From positions 6,587,001-6,651,000 of the forward strand of contig CM070585.1 in assembly GCA_036346355.1 (NCBI GenBank): a DNA stretch of 64,000 nt, in the 5' to 3' direction. Source of the DNA: Rhipidocladum racemiflorum. Lineage: Eukaryota > Streptophyta > Magnoliopsida > Poales > Poaceae. The translations under genes were made by a program, and so were the position numbers. The notes under the pieces were generated by a model, which did not search any database, was not told where the DNA came from, and was given only the letters and a program-made list of their open reading frames with translations. Positions 1-10,924 of the stretch are shown one piece after another (the stretch's first letter is position 1; every line of letters starts with the position of its first letter).

Positions 1-105
1 ACCCGGCATTTGTCTTATGTGTTTGAAGCGAAAAACCCTACTTCAAGTTTTTTTGCGCAAACAATTACATAAAGTAATCTAATGACGGAATTTTGTAAAC
101 ATTCA

Positions 106-958
106 GATGTCTACCATTGTGAACCGTGAGTTTGAAGAACTGACCCCGTATGGTCAGAACTACCTCACCTGGGCATCCGATGTGAAGATCGTATTTGGAG
201 GCAAGAAGCTCCGATCTGCCATCGGCTTAGGATCCTCGAAGGATGCGTAACCTATTGCCGAGCAGAACGATCAAGCTTTGCACTTCCTCAGGCACCACCT
301 CTCAGCCACACTGAAAAATGAATATGTGGCAAAGTAGAGTGCACTTGAGCTTTAGACTATACTTCAGAAGCGGTTCGAGAAGCTCAAGTATACCATCTTG
401 CCACAAGCATAGCAAGATTGGGTTCGCCTGAGGTTTACAGACTACAGGACTGTGGCCGAGTACAATTTTGTCTTGCACAGAATTTGTACAAATCTCTCTC
501 TCTCTCTCTCTCTCTCTTTGTGGCAAGAAGATCACGGATGAAGAGAAGATTGAGAAAACTCTCTCCACCTTTCACCCTAATGCTATCTAGAGTGCACGCA
601 ACTATCGTCAGGATACATACAAGGAGTATAACGAACTGATTGATGTTATGCAAGTTACGGAGTCACAAGATGATGTTTTTCGCAAGAACTTCGTCTCACA
701 GCCACCTAGAAGAGGCATTGGACCAGAAGTTAATACCAATAGCTATAAGGTGAAAAAGCCCGCTCACAAGAACAAGGGTAAGATGGGTGGAAAAGAGAGA
801 TAGGCCAAGGGAAAATCTAAAGCCCAAGAGAAAATCTAAAGCCCAAGAGAGAAAGGATGATAAGGAGAAGCAACACGCTAAGCCGTATGGACAGCAGAAC
901 CAAACATGCTTCAAGTGTGGCACTTGGGGACACTGGTCGAAGATACAATGAGAATCCA
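106..958 (+). pseudogene. Copia gag remnant
   Basis: A start codon at 106 opens a gag-like N-terminus containing EFEELTPYGQNYLTWASDVK, which stops after about 47 codons at 248. Further gag-like pieces follow in shifting frames. Near 907 the peptide CFKCGTWGHWSK gives C-x2-C-x4-H of a CCHC zinc knuckle, but the last cysteine is missing and a TGA follows at once. In Copia elements this protein forms the particle and packages RNA. Here it is a relic with stops, a simple-repeat expansion and a broken knuckle. Confidence 0.75.
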
Positions 959-1393
959 AATAAGTGATCAATGCATATCAAGCCAAGAAGAAGGCCAAAG
1001 AAAATGCACCAGCAGAGGCGCACTTCGCCAAGGTATGCGATGATGAGGCCATGGAAGTAGACACCCCACTTGCTTCATCCTCCAGACTAGCCTTGACAAT
1101 TGTGCAGCAGCCAAACTCTTAGCTAATGAAGAAAATACCTCTATTGATGACATAGAGACTGAAGTGAATGCATTTTTTTACAGATTCCGTTTAATGCATG
1201 AATAGCATTACTAGCATTTTTGTGGTTGTTAGTGATTTTCCTTTGAATAATTATTTGTAAGCTCTAGAAGAGCACAAATTTTCTCATGAATTGAATTGCA
1301 GTTTACTCTTTATTCTAGTATTCTATATTTGCAAGCATTGTTTGAATTATTTTGCCACTATCTGATTATAATTATATTTATTTTATATAAAAA

Positions 1394-1651
1394 TTGTGTA
1401 GCACCCAAATGGAGGAGATATGTATTGTTGATAGTGACACAACAAATACCACATTAAGAAAGTCTAAATACTTCCAGTCGATCACGAAGAACGCTGGAAG
1501 GATTACGACAATCGCAGGCAGCGATACATATATAGTAGGCTCCGGAAGGGCCACAATTATCTTGCCAATGGGTACTACTTTGGTAATTGAAGAAGCCCTC
1601 TTATACCCTGTGAAAGTGCATCTAGGCCCCTATTTGATTTTGGTTGATTGA
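1394..1651 (+). pseudogene. Copia protease-region remnant
   Basis: An open stretch of 85 codons matches the part of Copia polyproteins around the aspartic protease. It has IVDSDTTNT where an active Copia enzyme has a D-S/T-G-type loop, followed by residues such as YIVGSGRATIILPMGTT that are typical downstream of the site. It ends at a stop in 1649-1651. The catalytic loop looks altered and the frame is short, so no activity is expected. The Ty3 insertion follows 120 bp later. Confidence 0.65.
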
Positions 1652-1773
1652 CGACAAACGGTTAAAGGACTAATGTGCTCAATGAGATTATAAGCAGGTG
1701 AAAAAGTCCCATCGGCAACAATTTATTTTCTTTAGAAGATCCTTAAAATGAAGAAAGAAGTGGCGTATGGTTT

Positions 1774-2447
1774 TGTCGACGATTGGGGAGCAGGCCCCCG
1801 TCGAGCTTACTTGTTGGTGGAGGGACCAACCGCGACCCCTTCTCGCGTGATGAGATACTCAGAGGAGTGACTCACTGGGCTTCAACAGGCAGGGACACTG
1901 TAATTTACCCTGGTTCGGGCCTCTCAGGAAGGAGATAATAGCCCTACTCCAGCTTGTGTATATCTTTGTGCAGAAAAAGTTATGTGTCTGTCCCCTTCAC
2001 GGTGGGGATGCTTTTATAGCTTACAACGGGGCGTGCTTGTTCAAACCCACTAACTCCACGTCCGACCAGGTCCCACGTGGTAACTAACGGATCCTACACT
2101 CCTGTCACGTCCCCGCGAGGATCGCAACGAACCAGCGGAGGTTACGCAGCGGGTGGTTACCGACCTCGGGATCACGTCAGGTCGGCTAACGTCTAACTTC
2201 GAACTCGGCCACCTCGGCCTGAGCACGAGCTATCGGTCCACCCGGCCATGCGACCTCCTAAAAAGGTCCCAGCTAGACCGTCCCTTGGAACAACTCCTCG
2301 TGACCAGGATGGGGACGACCTTGTGCTGCTCGTGGCGCCCGGCTAGATCGTCCAGGGGAACGGCCTTCCGGTAGTTCAGGCAGCAGTGAGCCCGCGCCCC
2401 TCGTGGCACCCGAGGTAATTCTGTGGGGTCTACCCGACTCCCCGACA
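1774..2447 (-). mobile_element. Tat element 3' LTR (674 bp)
   Basis: Read on the minus strand it starts TGTCGGGGAGTCGG and ends GTCGACA, the TG...CA ends of an LTR. Positions 1774-2428 align with 12743-13394 almost base for base. A TATAAAAG-type box lies near 2012-2022 on the minus strand. The last 19 bp (2429-2447) have no counterpart in the right LTR, which is truncated there. Confidence 0.9.
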
Positions 2448-2462
2448 GCTAGCCCCCGAGGT
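2448..2462 (-). other. Polypurine tract of the Tat element
   Basis: Immediately upstream of the 3' LTR on the minus strand the sequence is CTCGGGGGCTAGC, directly abutting TGTCGGGG. This is the purine-rich primer position for plus-strand DNA synthesis, and the form matches grass Tat elements. Confidence 0.7.
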
Positions 2463-2943
2463 TCGAGTGGAAGAAGGCTTTAGGAAAAGACCTTCCTCTC
2501 GGGCCTACCGTCTCCCGAGCTAGCCAGGTTGGTCGCGACGAACAGCTGCCCCGACCTCCGAGCTATTAGTCCGTCCCGAGAGACGAGCTCGGTCCCGCCG
2601 TGCCTTGGGCGTGCGAATCCGATTCCCATCCTACCGACGGTTCCTTCCCTTGGAAGCTTCATTCGGTTAGTACGAACCGCTCCCCCTCGGGAACCGTCGC
2701 CCGGCAAGACAGCCTTGGTTTGCGTGTCCACGCGTCGCTCCCCGTGTGGTGGACGTCTCAACTGCCCTCTGCGCCTTTAGGGCTTCCTCGACCATAACGG
2801 CGGGAACCTCTTCGTTCTCTCATTTGGTTTTTAAACCCCAGAAGAGAAACCCTAGATCCACTTGCCCTTTCAATCAACTAGTGCGCTTCCTACTTCTTCG
2901 TTTCAGCGCTTCATCCTCCTTTCCGATCATCCCCTCCATCCTC

Positions 2944-5900
2944 ATGGCGAAGTTTACGTCAAGAAGCTTGACAGCGCAAGCTGAGATTCTCGAGCGGGCG
3001 GCATTTTGACGCCCGGCTCATGGAGAGCCGCTGGTGCCGAGGAGAGTCCCGAGCCGGAGGAAGGAGAGATCGTCTCCACCGAGCTCTACGCCATAAACGG
3101 GCTTCGCACGCCCGAAAGCGAGTTCGTTGAAGCCGTACTCGCCTTCTGTGAGTGCGAGATCGTCCACCTCCACCCAAATTCCATCCTCATCATGGCCATC
3201 TTTGCCCATCTATGTGAGGGGTTTGTGGGCGTCGAGCCTACTCGCCTCTTTCTTCACTTCTACACCCTTTCGCGCCTGGCACCCCTCGCAGTCGGGCTGC
3301 CTTTACTTCCGCCTCGACCTACCCGCCCGTCACGAGTACCCGAAGCTTCACGCTCAAGGACTCCGTGTCGGGTGGGCCGACTCTTGGTTCTATCTCGAGG
3401 AAGGCCGAGGGCGGCTCGCTTCCTACTCGGAGCCGTGGGTCGTGTTGCCGAGACCCCGGCCGACGGTGCAGCCGGAGGAGGAGAAGGTGTTGCCGCTGAT
3501 CAACGAGCTCACTTGCTCGGTGGCCGGACGGGATGTCGCCCGGGACTACATCAGAGCCCGGGTGTCGCCCCTCAGGAGGAGGGTGCATCCCTTCTTCAAG
3601 GTTGAGGGGTGGCAGGACATCACACGGGAGTCACGCTCAGGTATACCATCGACCTCGGCCTTCTCTCCTATGCAGAGGACATTCGGTCTTACCACTTCCT
3701 CTTGCTCGGTACGCAGCTCCACCGGAGGACTGGGTGGACGCGAGGGTGTCCGAAATGTTCGGCACCCCCAAGGGTAAGGAAATCCTAGAGGGTCGCCAGA
3801 TCGAATAACGTCCTCAACCGACCGAGGCGGTAAGCTTTCGATTTGGCCCTCCTTTCTTGACGCCCTACTTGGTCCGAGTCTCTCCAGGGTGCCCCGACCT
3901 CATAAAACTCTCTCTGGCAGAGAAGGTCGCCTCGAGGTCGCCGTGGATCAACTGCATCGCGGTGGGGACGAGGTCGTAAGACCAAAAAATTGGCGGGCCG
4001 CAAACGCCGCGACCGATCCCCTTCGGCCACGCCGTCTCCGCCTCGGCGTTCGCGCAGGCGTCCTGGCTCGGACGACCGTTCACCCCGCCAGCATTTGGAG
4101 TATGCTGATCGGCAGGAGGTGAGCGAACTAAAACTTTGGATGGATGAACATACCAGAAAAAACCCCGAGCTGATGGCTCGTTTACGTCAGCTTGCCGCGC
4201 GGGCGAAGAAGGAGGCCGCGGCTGGTCCAGCGCGAAAGGAGGCACTGGAGAGCCAGATCGCGGTTCTTCAGGCAGAGCTCGCGCGGGTGAGCTCGAGCTC
4301 GGCCCCTCTGGATGACGAGGAGGAGAAGGACGAGCTGGACCCCGTCCCCCTGGTCCCGAGGTCCCGCAGGTCGTCTGCTGCGTCCCAACCACGCCCAACG
4401 CCGACCGTGACCGAGGCCGACTTGGGAGAGGTCGACCCTTCCGTCGCCAGGGCCGACAAGGCACGTGAGGACATGGCTGCCCTCCTCGATCGCGCTCGAG
4501 GCCAGCTGAGAGATGCCGAACGAGGTCAGCCTCTTAGCCCCATCTCGTTTCTCTCATCCCCCTCCGGCATCACACTAACCCCACTGCAGTCAGTAGTGGG
4601 TGTGGCGGTGAGTCTTGAGTTATGGGATTTTGGAGCAATGGCTGACGAAATTCTTGACCTCGTGCTAGAGAGGGAGCTTGCCCGCGCTGCCGAGGCCGTT
4701 GTGGGCGAGGAGGTCGAGGTGGGAACTGAGGCCGCGGGGGCCCAGTCCCCACGAGCCGCTGACGGTGACGGCGTCGGGGCGGAGGAGCCAGCTGCCGCGG
4801 AGATCCGGCCCTCAGAGGTCGTGTCTCCTGAAGAGGAGACAAGGAGGAAGATTGCGGCTGCCGATGCTCGGGCCGCGGCGGAGGGCATCCCCCACATTAT
4901 AATCCAAGACGACGACGAGGAGGAGGACGGTGGTACCGAGCACGCCGCTGAGGCTCCTCGCGAGGATTCCGCCGGCGCGAGCGACATTATCGCCGCCACG
5001 CTCCAAGAGATCGCCGAGATCTCTCCCCGTGCCCGCGACGCTCCGCCGGACATCAACGTCGAGCTCGGCCTCACGGCTGCCGACCCGGCGACTCCGGTCG
5101 ATCTCGTGCCCGAAGACGCCGCCATGGCCCAACTTCAGGCGCCCGACCTCCCGGCTGCCGACCCGGCGTCTCCAATCGTCCTTGCTCCCGAAGACGTCGC
5201 CACAGCCCAACTTCAGGCGCCCGACCTCCCGGCCGCCGAGCCGGCGTCTCCAATCGTTCCCGCGCCCGGAGACGTCGCCACGACCCAGTCTTGCGAGGAG
5301 GCAGGGCCCACCGGGGAGGAGGCTCCCCCGGCCGTGGACATTGTGCTCCGGGCGGAGGACCTCAAAAGCCCGGATGCCGAGGAGGAGGAGCCCCCGAGCG
5401 CAACTCCTGCTCGGGAGGAAGAGGAGCAGGAGGTGATCCTTGCTCTCGAGGCCGTCCCTCCGCAGGAGATGGGGGTCGATCCTCAGGGGCAAGGTCTCCC
5501 GCCCCCAGGGGACGGGGGAGCTCGAGCTCAAGACCCAGCGCTTGATCAAGGAGAAGGAGCTCAAGCTCCCGCCCAGGGAGTAAGGAGCAGGACGGAGGAC
5601 CCTGCCGAGCTGTTCCAGGAGGGGCTGGAGGCTCGGCTTTGTTGGGTAAGTTTCCTAACACTTATGTGTTTTTGTCCCAAAAAGAATCCGACTGCGACCC
5701 GAGATGCCTTGATGCGTAGGTGTTGGAGACCACCATGAAGGACTTCCACGCCGCGATCGCGCCGCCGTAAGTCGTCGCGCTAAGCACCAGCCGAGCAAGA
5801 CGCTAGGATCGCGAGCTCGAGCGCCTGGTCGCCGAGCCGAGGTCTTCGAGGCCGAGATTCGGCAGTAAGATGGAGGAGTCCGCGCTCTTCCTCAAGGCGC

Positions 5901-6178
5901 CTTGAACAGAGCGAGCGGCGGAGTCGGGCTCGGCGGCGATGGCGTCCTGCGTGACTCCGCACGGCGCCGAACGGACGATCGACCAAAGAACGGAGGAGTC
6001 CAAACGGCTTCGTCAAGCGGCAAGCGAGGGTCGTGAAGCTTCGTCGGCGGTGCTTGACCTCGAGTCCGAGCTTGAGTCCGCAGGACGAGCTCGTCGCTCT
6101 GCAGGGCGAAGCGTGCCGGCCTCCTGTAACTTGTTCCTGCAAAAAACTTTAGCGAAAAAGCTGCCAAGTTGGGCATAA
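2944..6178 (+). pseudogene. Antisense ORF of the Tat element (gypsy-type transposon domain), broken
   Basis: This frame runs opposite to gag-pol. A start at 2944 is followed by a frameshift near 3000. Residues CEIVHLHPNSILIMAIFAHL near 3150-3210 match the PF04195-type domain found in antisense ORFs of RIRE2/Grande-like elements. A further frameshift near 3280 leads to a segment with GWADSWFYLEE, and another near 3680 to PEDWVDARVSEMF. The longest open part is 3990-5738 (582 codons). It is basic at the start, then rich in Glu, Ala and Pro, with three tandem repeats of about 25 residues near 5085-5285. A coiled-coil-like tail follows to 6178. A GTAAGT at 5645 and a CGTAG at about 5718 could bound an intron. 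The function of these ORFs is not established. Confidence 0.7.
5085..5285 (+). repeat. 75-bp tandem repeat inside the antisense ORF (about 2.7 copies)
   Basis: Three successive copies encode variants of PEDxAxAQLQAPDLPAAxPA. The period is about 75 bp, a multiple of three, so the frame is kept. This is a local expansion inside the acidic, proline-rich part of the antisense protein. Confidence 0.8.
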
Positions 6179-6189
6179 TACGATCGTGT

Positions 6190-6812
6190 TTAATAGATGC
6201 CTTTTATTTTTCTCTGTTTTGTCTCCCTCGGAACGACAACGATATGCCCTATCCTGTTGCTCCCTACTCGACGGAGCTCGACAGTCACGCGATCTAGTGA
6301 TAGTCACGCGATCTAGCGAACGATCGTACTAGGGAGTGACTACCTCGTGCGAAAGATCCTCTAGGTCGTAGCCACACGGTATCCTTACAGCCCCCGCCGC
6401 CAACGGAGGTCGTGGGGGGCGGCTGCAAACATGACCTTGTTGACGGAATAGAGCCCTGCGGGGACAGTGTGACTTTATACGGTGCGTCTACGCCGCTCAC
6501 CGGCCGATCTGAGCTGGGAACCGTCGAGGGGTGCTCATGCGACCCTTTGTCTGCGGCGGAGGCCTGCCGAGAAAAGATGGTCGTCTTACGGAGAAGGAAA
6601 CCCTCGGGGTTGAGCTCTGGTGGTCCGATGTCAGGCGGTAGGATGCTTGTCCGTTTGCGCCCTGAGGTCCGAGCTCGCTCTTTGATACCGGATCGAGTTT
6701 GATCACGGCACTTCGCGGGAGGTTTAAAGAGAGAAAGAGAAAACGAGAGAGAACGAGGGAGATCGAGAGGCCAAGTGTGGAATTTTTATTTAAAGGAGTA
6801 AGGTTGGTTTGG
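6190..6812. other. Non-coding spacer between antisense ORF and pol in the Tat element
   Basis: No gene is seen. It holds two close copies of an agtcacgcgatctag motif (6282-6314) and a purine-rich run at about 6725-6772. The two transcription units, antisense ORF and pol, converge here. Confidence 0.5.
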
Positions 6813-8149
6813 TTAGATATGGAACTTACGCAGTTGGTCGATGTTCCAAGTACTAGCTAGTTCTCGACCATCTTCCATTGAGAGGCGGACAGCCCGGGCG
6901 TCTTTGTTGAGACGGACCGTGTAAGGACCTTCCCATCTTGGCGTTAGCTTGTTGGCTTTGATAGGTCTTGGACCCGTCGCAGAACGAGATCGCCCGACGC
7001 CAAGCAAGGTCCTTGGTCGCACTGGAATTTAGCGGCGTGCTGCGGAGAGCTTGCAGTAAACCGCGGATCGCAATGTAACCCGTTCACGAAGTTGCTTCCG
7101 CGAGGTCGAGGTCGAGAAGGCGCCGCTTCTGCGTCGATGCTATCGGCTAGGTTCACCCTTGGGGATCCTAGGACAACCTCGGCGGGTAGGACGGCTTCCG
7201 CGCCATATACGAGCTGAAAGGGGGTCTCACCCGTAGCTCGGCTCGTCGTGGTGCGGACCGACCAGAGGACGGGAGGTAGCTCGTCCACCCAGGCCTGACC
7301 ATGCCGATCGAGGCTCTTGAAGACTCTCTTCTTGATTCCTTGGACGATCTGCCCGTTCGCGCGCTCGGCCGCCCCATTGCTCTGCGGGTGGGCCACGGAT
7401 GCGAAGCATATCTTGGTCCCGACCTCCTCGCAATAAGCCTGAAACACCTCGCTTGTGAACTGAGTGCCGTTGTCGGTAATGAGGCGACTCGGAACGCCAA
7501 AGCGGGTTACTACATTATTGCGGAAGAACCTTTTAGCCGCCTGTGCCGAGATGGTTGATATAGGCTCGGCCTCGATCCATTTAGTGAAGGTGTCGATTGC
7601 GACGAACAGGTATTTACAACCCCTCCTTCCCCTGGGAAATGGACCGAGTATGTCGATGCCCCAAACCGAGAACGGCCAGGTTAGCGGCATGGTCTGCAGT
7701 GCGTATGCCGGCTGATGGACTTTCCGGGCATGGAACTGGCAAGGTCGGCAAGCGGTCACTATTGAGCGTGCGTCGGCCAGGGCCGTCGGCCAATAGTAAC
7801 CCAACCGGAAGGCTTTGCTCACCAAGGTCCTAAAGGACGAGTGAGCTCCACACATCCCGTCATGGATATCCTTGAGGAGATATTTGCCTTCCTCTTGGGT
7901 GATGCACTTGGAGAGGACGCCAAGCGTGCCTTTGCGGTATAAGAGGCCTTCGACCATTTTATAGGTCGAGGAGCGTCTCACTAGCCAGGATTTCTCGGCT
8001 TCCTCCTCGGGCAGTGTCCCGTGCACGAGGTATTGGATGAATGGCGTCATCCAATTCGCACCCTGCTCGAGGAAGGAGACGGTACCACCCGTCTCGGTTG
8101 CCTCCTCTCCGGGGGGTATGGAGGGCTTATAGAGGTGCTCGATGAGCAC
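6813..8149 (-). pseudogene. Tat pol: integrase and C-terminal tail
   Basis: The 401-codon frame from 8149 holds a zinc-binding region, with His96, His103, Cys134 and Cys137 (H-x6-H ... C-x2-C). The integrase core follows, with Asp166 in GIDILGPF, Asp226 in ITDNGTQF and Glu262 in NGAAERANG. The D-x35-E spacing is the usual one for retroviral-type integrases. A frame change near 7000 leads to the tail, with KLTPRWEGPYTV and WNIDQLRKFHI, ending at 6813. The enzyme would insert element DNA into the genome. The catalytic triad is intact, but the ORF is shifted relative to RNase H and to its own tail. Confidence 0.85.
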
Positions 8150-8982
8150 CCACGGAGCGGAAAGCTGGCGGAACCGACCTTCGATAGATGGTCGGCCAGG
8201 GCATTGTCCTTCCTGGGGATGTATAGTACTTGAAGTTTCAAGTACTTTTCCATCTTCCTTACTTCAACCAGGTAAAACGCCATTGAGTCATCTGAGCACG
8301 CGATACTCCTTGTTAACCTGGTTGACAACCACCGCGAGTCGCCCTTCGCAGCTTAGTCGTTGGACTCGAAGCGCCCCGCACGCCCAAGTCCGGCTAGCGC
8401 GAACCCTCATATTCTCGCGTTGTTCGTTGCGCCAAATGTAGTTGGAGGGCGATCGATCCGCTCCCCCTGGGGATTCGAGACCACTCCGGCCCCGAGCAAT
8501 TGTAAGCTCGGGATCCGTCGGCGCATGACCCAACGGCCGTGCTCGGTCCGGTCGGGTTCGGACTCAGATGGGGTAGGATTTGTCCATTCGGCTAGGAAGT
8601 CCGCTAGAACACTGGACTTAATCGCCGTCCTGGCCGAGAATTCGATCTCGACCGGGCGAGCTCCATGGCCCACTTTCGCGATCCGTCCGCTAAGGCCCCG
8701 ATTCCCTAGAATCTCTCTAAGCGGGAAGTTGGTCGACTCGAATTTTGTAGGCCTGAAAGTAGTGTCTTAATTTCTTCGAGGCCACGAGGAGCGCATAAAG
8801 GAGCTTCGGACCTCGGGTAACGCTCCTTTGGTCCGTAAGACTTCGCTGACGTAGTAGATCGGGCGCTGCACCCCGTCCCGTTCTACCGTTATGACGGCGC
8901 TTACCGCCTGGGGTGTGGCGGCCAGGTAGAGCAAGAGAACCTCTCCCATTCTCGGCGTGGTCAAGACCGGGGGTCTTGACAA
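8047..8982 (-). pseudogene. Tat pol: RT connection and RNase H, broken
   Basis: Pieces in several minus-strand frames can be ordered. First comes LYLAATPQAVSAVITVERDG (RT thumb/connection), then ADFLAEWT, then GAGVVSNPQGERI (start of RNase H), and finally SDDSMAFYLVEVRKMEKYLK with IPRKDNALADHLSK (end of RNase H). The order is right, but frameshifts separate the pieces, and the first catalytic Asp region (WVMHFDGS-like in relatives) is scrambled to WVMRRR. The RNA-degrading step would not work from this copy. Confidence 0.75.
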
Positions 8983-8990
8983 ATATAGCT

Positions 8991-9919
8991 TTAATTCTTT
9001 GAAAGAGCGGTCTGCTTCCTCTGTCCAAGCGAAACCGTCGTGCTTCCGAGCGCCTTGAAGAAAGGCAGCCGCGTTCCTCGAGCCGCGAGATGAAGCGACT
9101 TAGGGCCGCCATCCTTCCTGGCCGTGGATTGCACCTCCCGCGTACAAGCGGGTGGCCGCATGTTCTCGATGGCCTCTATCTTCTCAGGGTTGGCCCCGAT
9201 TCCTTGCGGACCGATCATGTAGCCGAGTACTTTGCCAGCCTTGACCCCGAACACACATTTTTCAGGGTTCAACTTTATTCGATGCTTATTGAGGTTATGA
9301 AAAGTCTCCTCTAGATCGGGTACATGGTCCGAGGCCATCTTGCTCTTGACGACTATGTCGTCTACATATACTTCCAGGTTCCGACCTATTTGGTCCGAGA
9401 AGGTTTTCTGCATGAGGCGCTGGAAGGTCGCTCCAGCGTTCCTTAGACCGAAGGACATGGTCGTGTAGCAGAATGTGCCAAACGGCGTGATGAAGGAAGT
9501 TTTCTCCTCGTCGTCGGGCGATATGCCGATCTGGTGATAGCCTGAGTAGGCGTCGTAGCTCATTGCCTCGAGTCGGCCAACGCCGACCAACCGGGTCTAT
9601 CCGAGGTAGCGGGAAATTGTCTTTTCGGGCATGCGGCATTCAGCCTGTGTGATCGACACACATGCGCCACTTGCCCCCTTTTACATCACAATAATCGGTT
9701 GGCCAACCAATCGGAATGGTCGACCTCCCGTATGAAACCGGCTTTGAGGAGCTTGTCCGGGCCTCTCGATGATGGCTTGCTTCTCCGGAGAAGCGCTCGA
9801 AGCCGCCGCAGAGCTTTTGTCGGCCGAATCGCTAGTTGTGCTCGACGACCTCCCTTGGGACTCGGGCATGCCGGACGGTTCCCAGCGAACGTGTCCGTGC
9901 TTCTCCGGAGGAAGGTCAC
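8991..9919 (-). pseudogene. Tat pol: reverse transcriptase, broken
   Basis: The central frame (9590-8991) keeps DAYSGYHQIGISPDDEEKTS, GTFCYTTMSFGLRNAGATFQ and the catalytic loop YVDDIVVKS (residues 75-83, near 9368). The upstream part, with LLKAGFIREVDHSDWLAN, lies in another frame (9919-9686). The fingers and palm are thus recognisable but not continuous. Downstream the frame ends before the connection domain. The active-site aspartates are present, so the damage is by small indels rather than loss of the active site. Confidence 0.85.
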
Positions 9920-10107
9920 GAGCTCGAGTTCCTATTTAGGGTCCAGTGGAAGCCCCCACATGTACGACCTTGCCTCGGCTCGCCGCAATGGATGGCCTTA
10001 GTTTCTCCCTCGCCTGGAGGGTGGCCCCTGGCCGGAACTCCTCGGCTCTTGGTCGGGTCCGCTACCGGGCAGCCTGCTGACCATGTCTAGAGCCTTCTCG
10101 TCGCAGC

Positions 10108-10500
10108 CTAGGGCCGCCTTCGACTTCCCTTCATCGAGATCACGCCACGGCCGGAACCTTCGTGCATTGGTACCCGTGATGCGTGGCGGCCATGAATTTG
10201 GCGAGCGCTGGTCGCCCAGGATGGCGTTGTAGGCCGACTCAAATCGACCACCTCGAAGGTGACTAATTCCGTTCGGAAGTTGCTCGGGCTTCCGAAGGTT
10301 ACCGGCAGGACGATCTGCCCGAGCGGCTTGGCCGAGGTGCCGGGGACTATCCCGTAGAAAGGGACTACGACGCTCTTGATCTTGGACCGAGGAATTTGCA
10401 TCTCGTCCAGGACCCTGGCCGATATCAGGTCAGGGAACTCCCCGCAGTCCACAAGCACGCGTCCTACCGCGGTATTGCAGATCGTCGGGCTAACGACCAT
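10108..10500 (-). pseudogene. Tat pol: aspartic protease region
   Basis: The frame contains RVLVDCGEFPDLISARVLDEM and PLGQIVLPVTFGSPSNFRTE, typical of Tat-lineage proteases. The catalytic loop reads D-C-G where D-S/T-G is expected. The glycine flap side looks normal, but the C-terminal part drifts out of frame after about 85 residues. The enzyme would process gag-pol. DCG loops do occur in related grass elements, so the change alone does not prove loss. Confidence 0.7.
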
Positions 10501-10924
10501 CGAGCCTCTCGGGTTTCGCTATCCCCAGGCGCCGTCTTTGGAGAAGGTAATGGGCAGCTCGGACCACTTGAGCTGTTGAACGGGAGGCTTCCCCTGGGTG
10601 ACACGGAGTACCTCGCGTGCGGCCTCCTTCAACTCCCGTCGAGACCCATAGGCGCGGAGCCCCGAATATCACGGCGATGTGGTTTCTCGGCTCCTGGTAC
10701 TCCATGTCTCAGATCTTCCTCCTCGGCGGGCTTCTTGCCCTTGACGCCTCCTTCTTGCTCGGGAGCGTGGGCATGGGACCCTTGCCATCAGAGAATTGCT
10801 CCAGCGGGAGGCCCATGTTCTGTAATTCCGCAGTCGTGCCTGCGCGCCGTGGAAGCGGGCAAAAATAGGCGCTAGCCCGTCCGCGTTGGTCGCCGCGTCT
10901 TGGTCGTCCGGTTTTGCTCGCCGC

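Larger units (their letters stand above)
1..1773 (+). mobile_element. Copia element 1, left part (interrupted)
   Basis: The stretch reads as the leader, gag and protease-side start of a Ty1/Copia element. A leader of about 100 bp is followed by a gag start at 106, a zinc knuckle near 907-945 and a protease-like segment at 1394-1651. The 5' LTR lies outside the window. The reading frame breaks many times, so the element is dead. It is cut at 1774 by the LTR of a Ty3 element, and Copia sequence resumes at 13395 in the reverse-transcriptase part. The integrase in between is not seen. A (CT)n run at about 494-518 lies within gag. Confidence 0.8.

Noticed and set aside
2153..2374. ORF repeated at 13119-13340
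   Set aside because: It lies inside the two LTR copies and is not a gene.
4526..5564. Long minus-strand ORFs (199 and 250 codons)
   Set aside because: They are shadows of the acidic antisense ORF on the plus strand and contain low-complexity serine and arginine runs.
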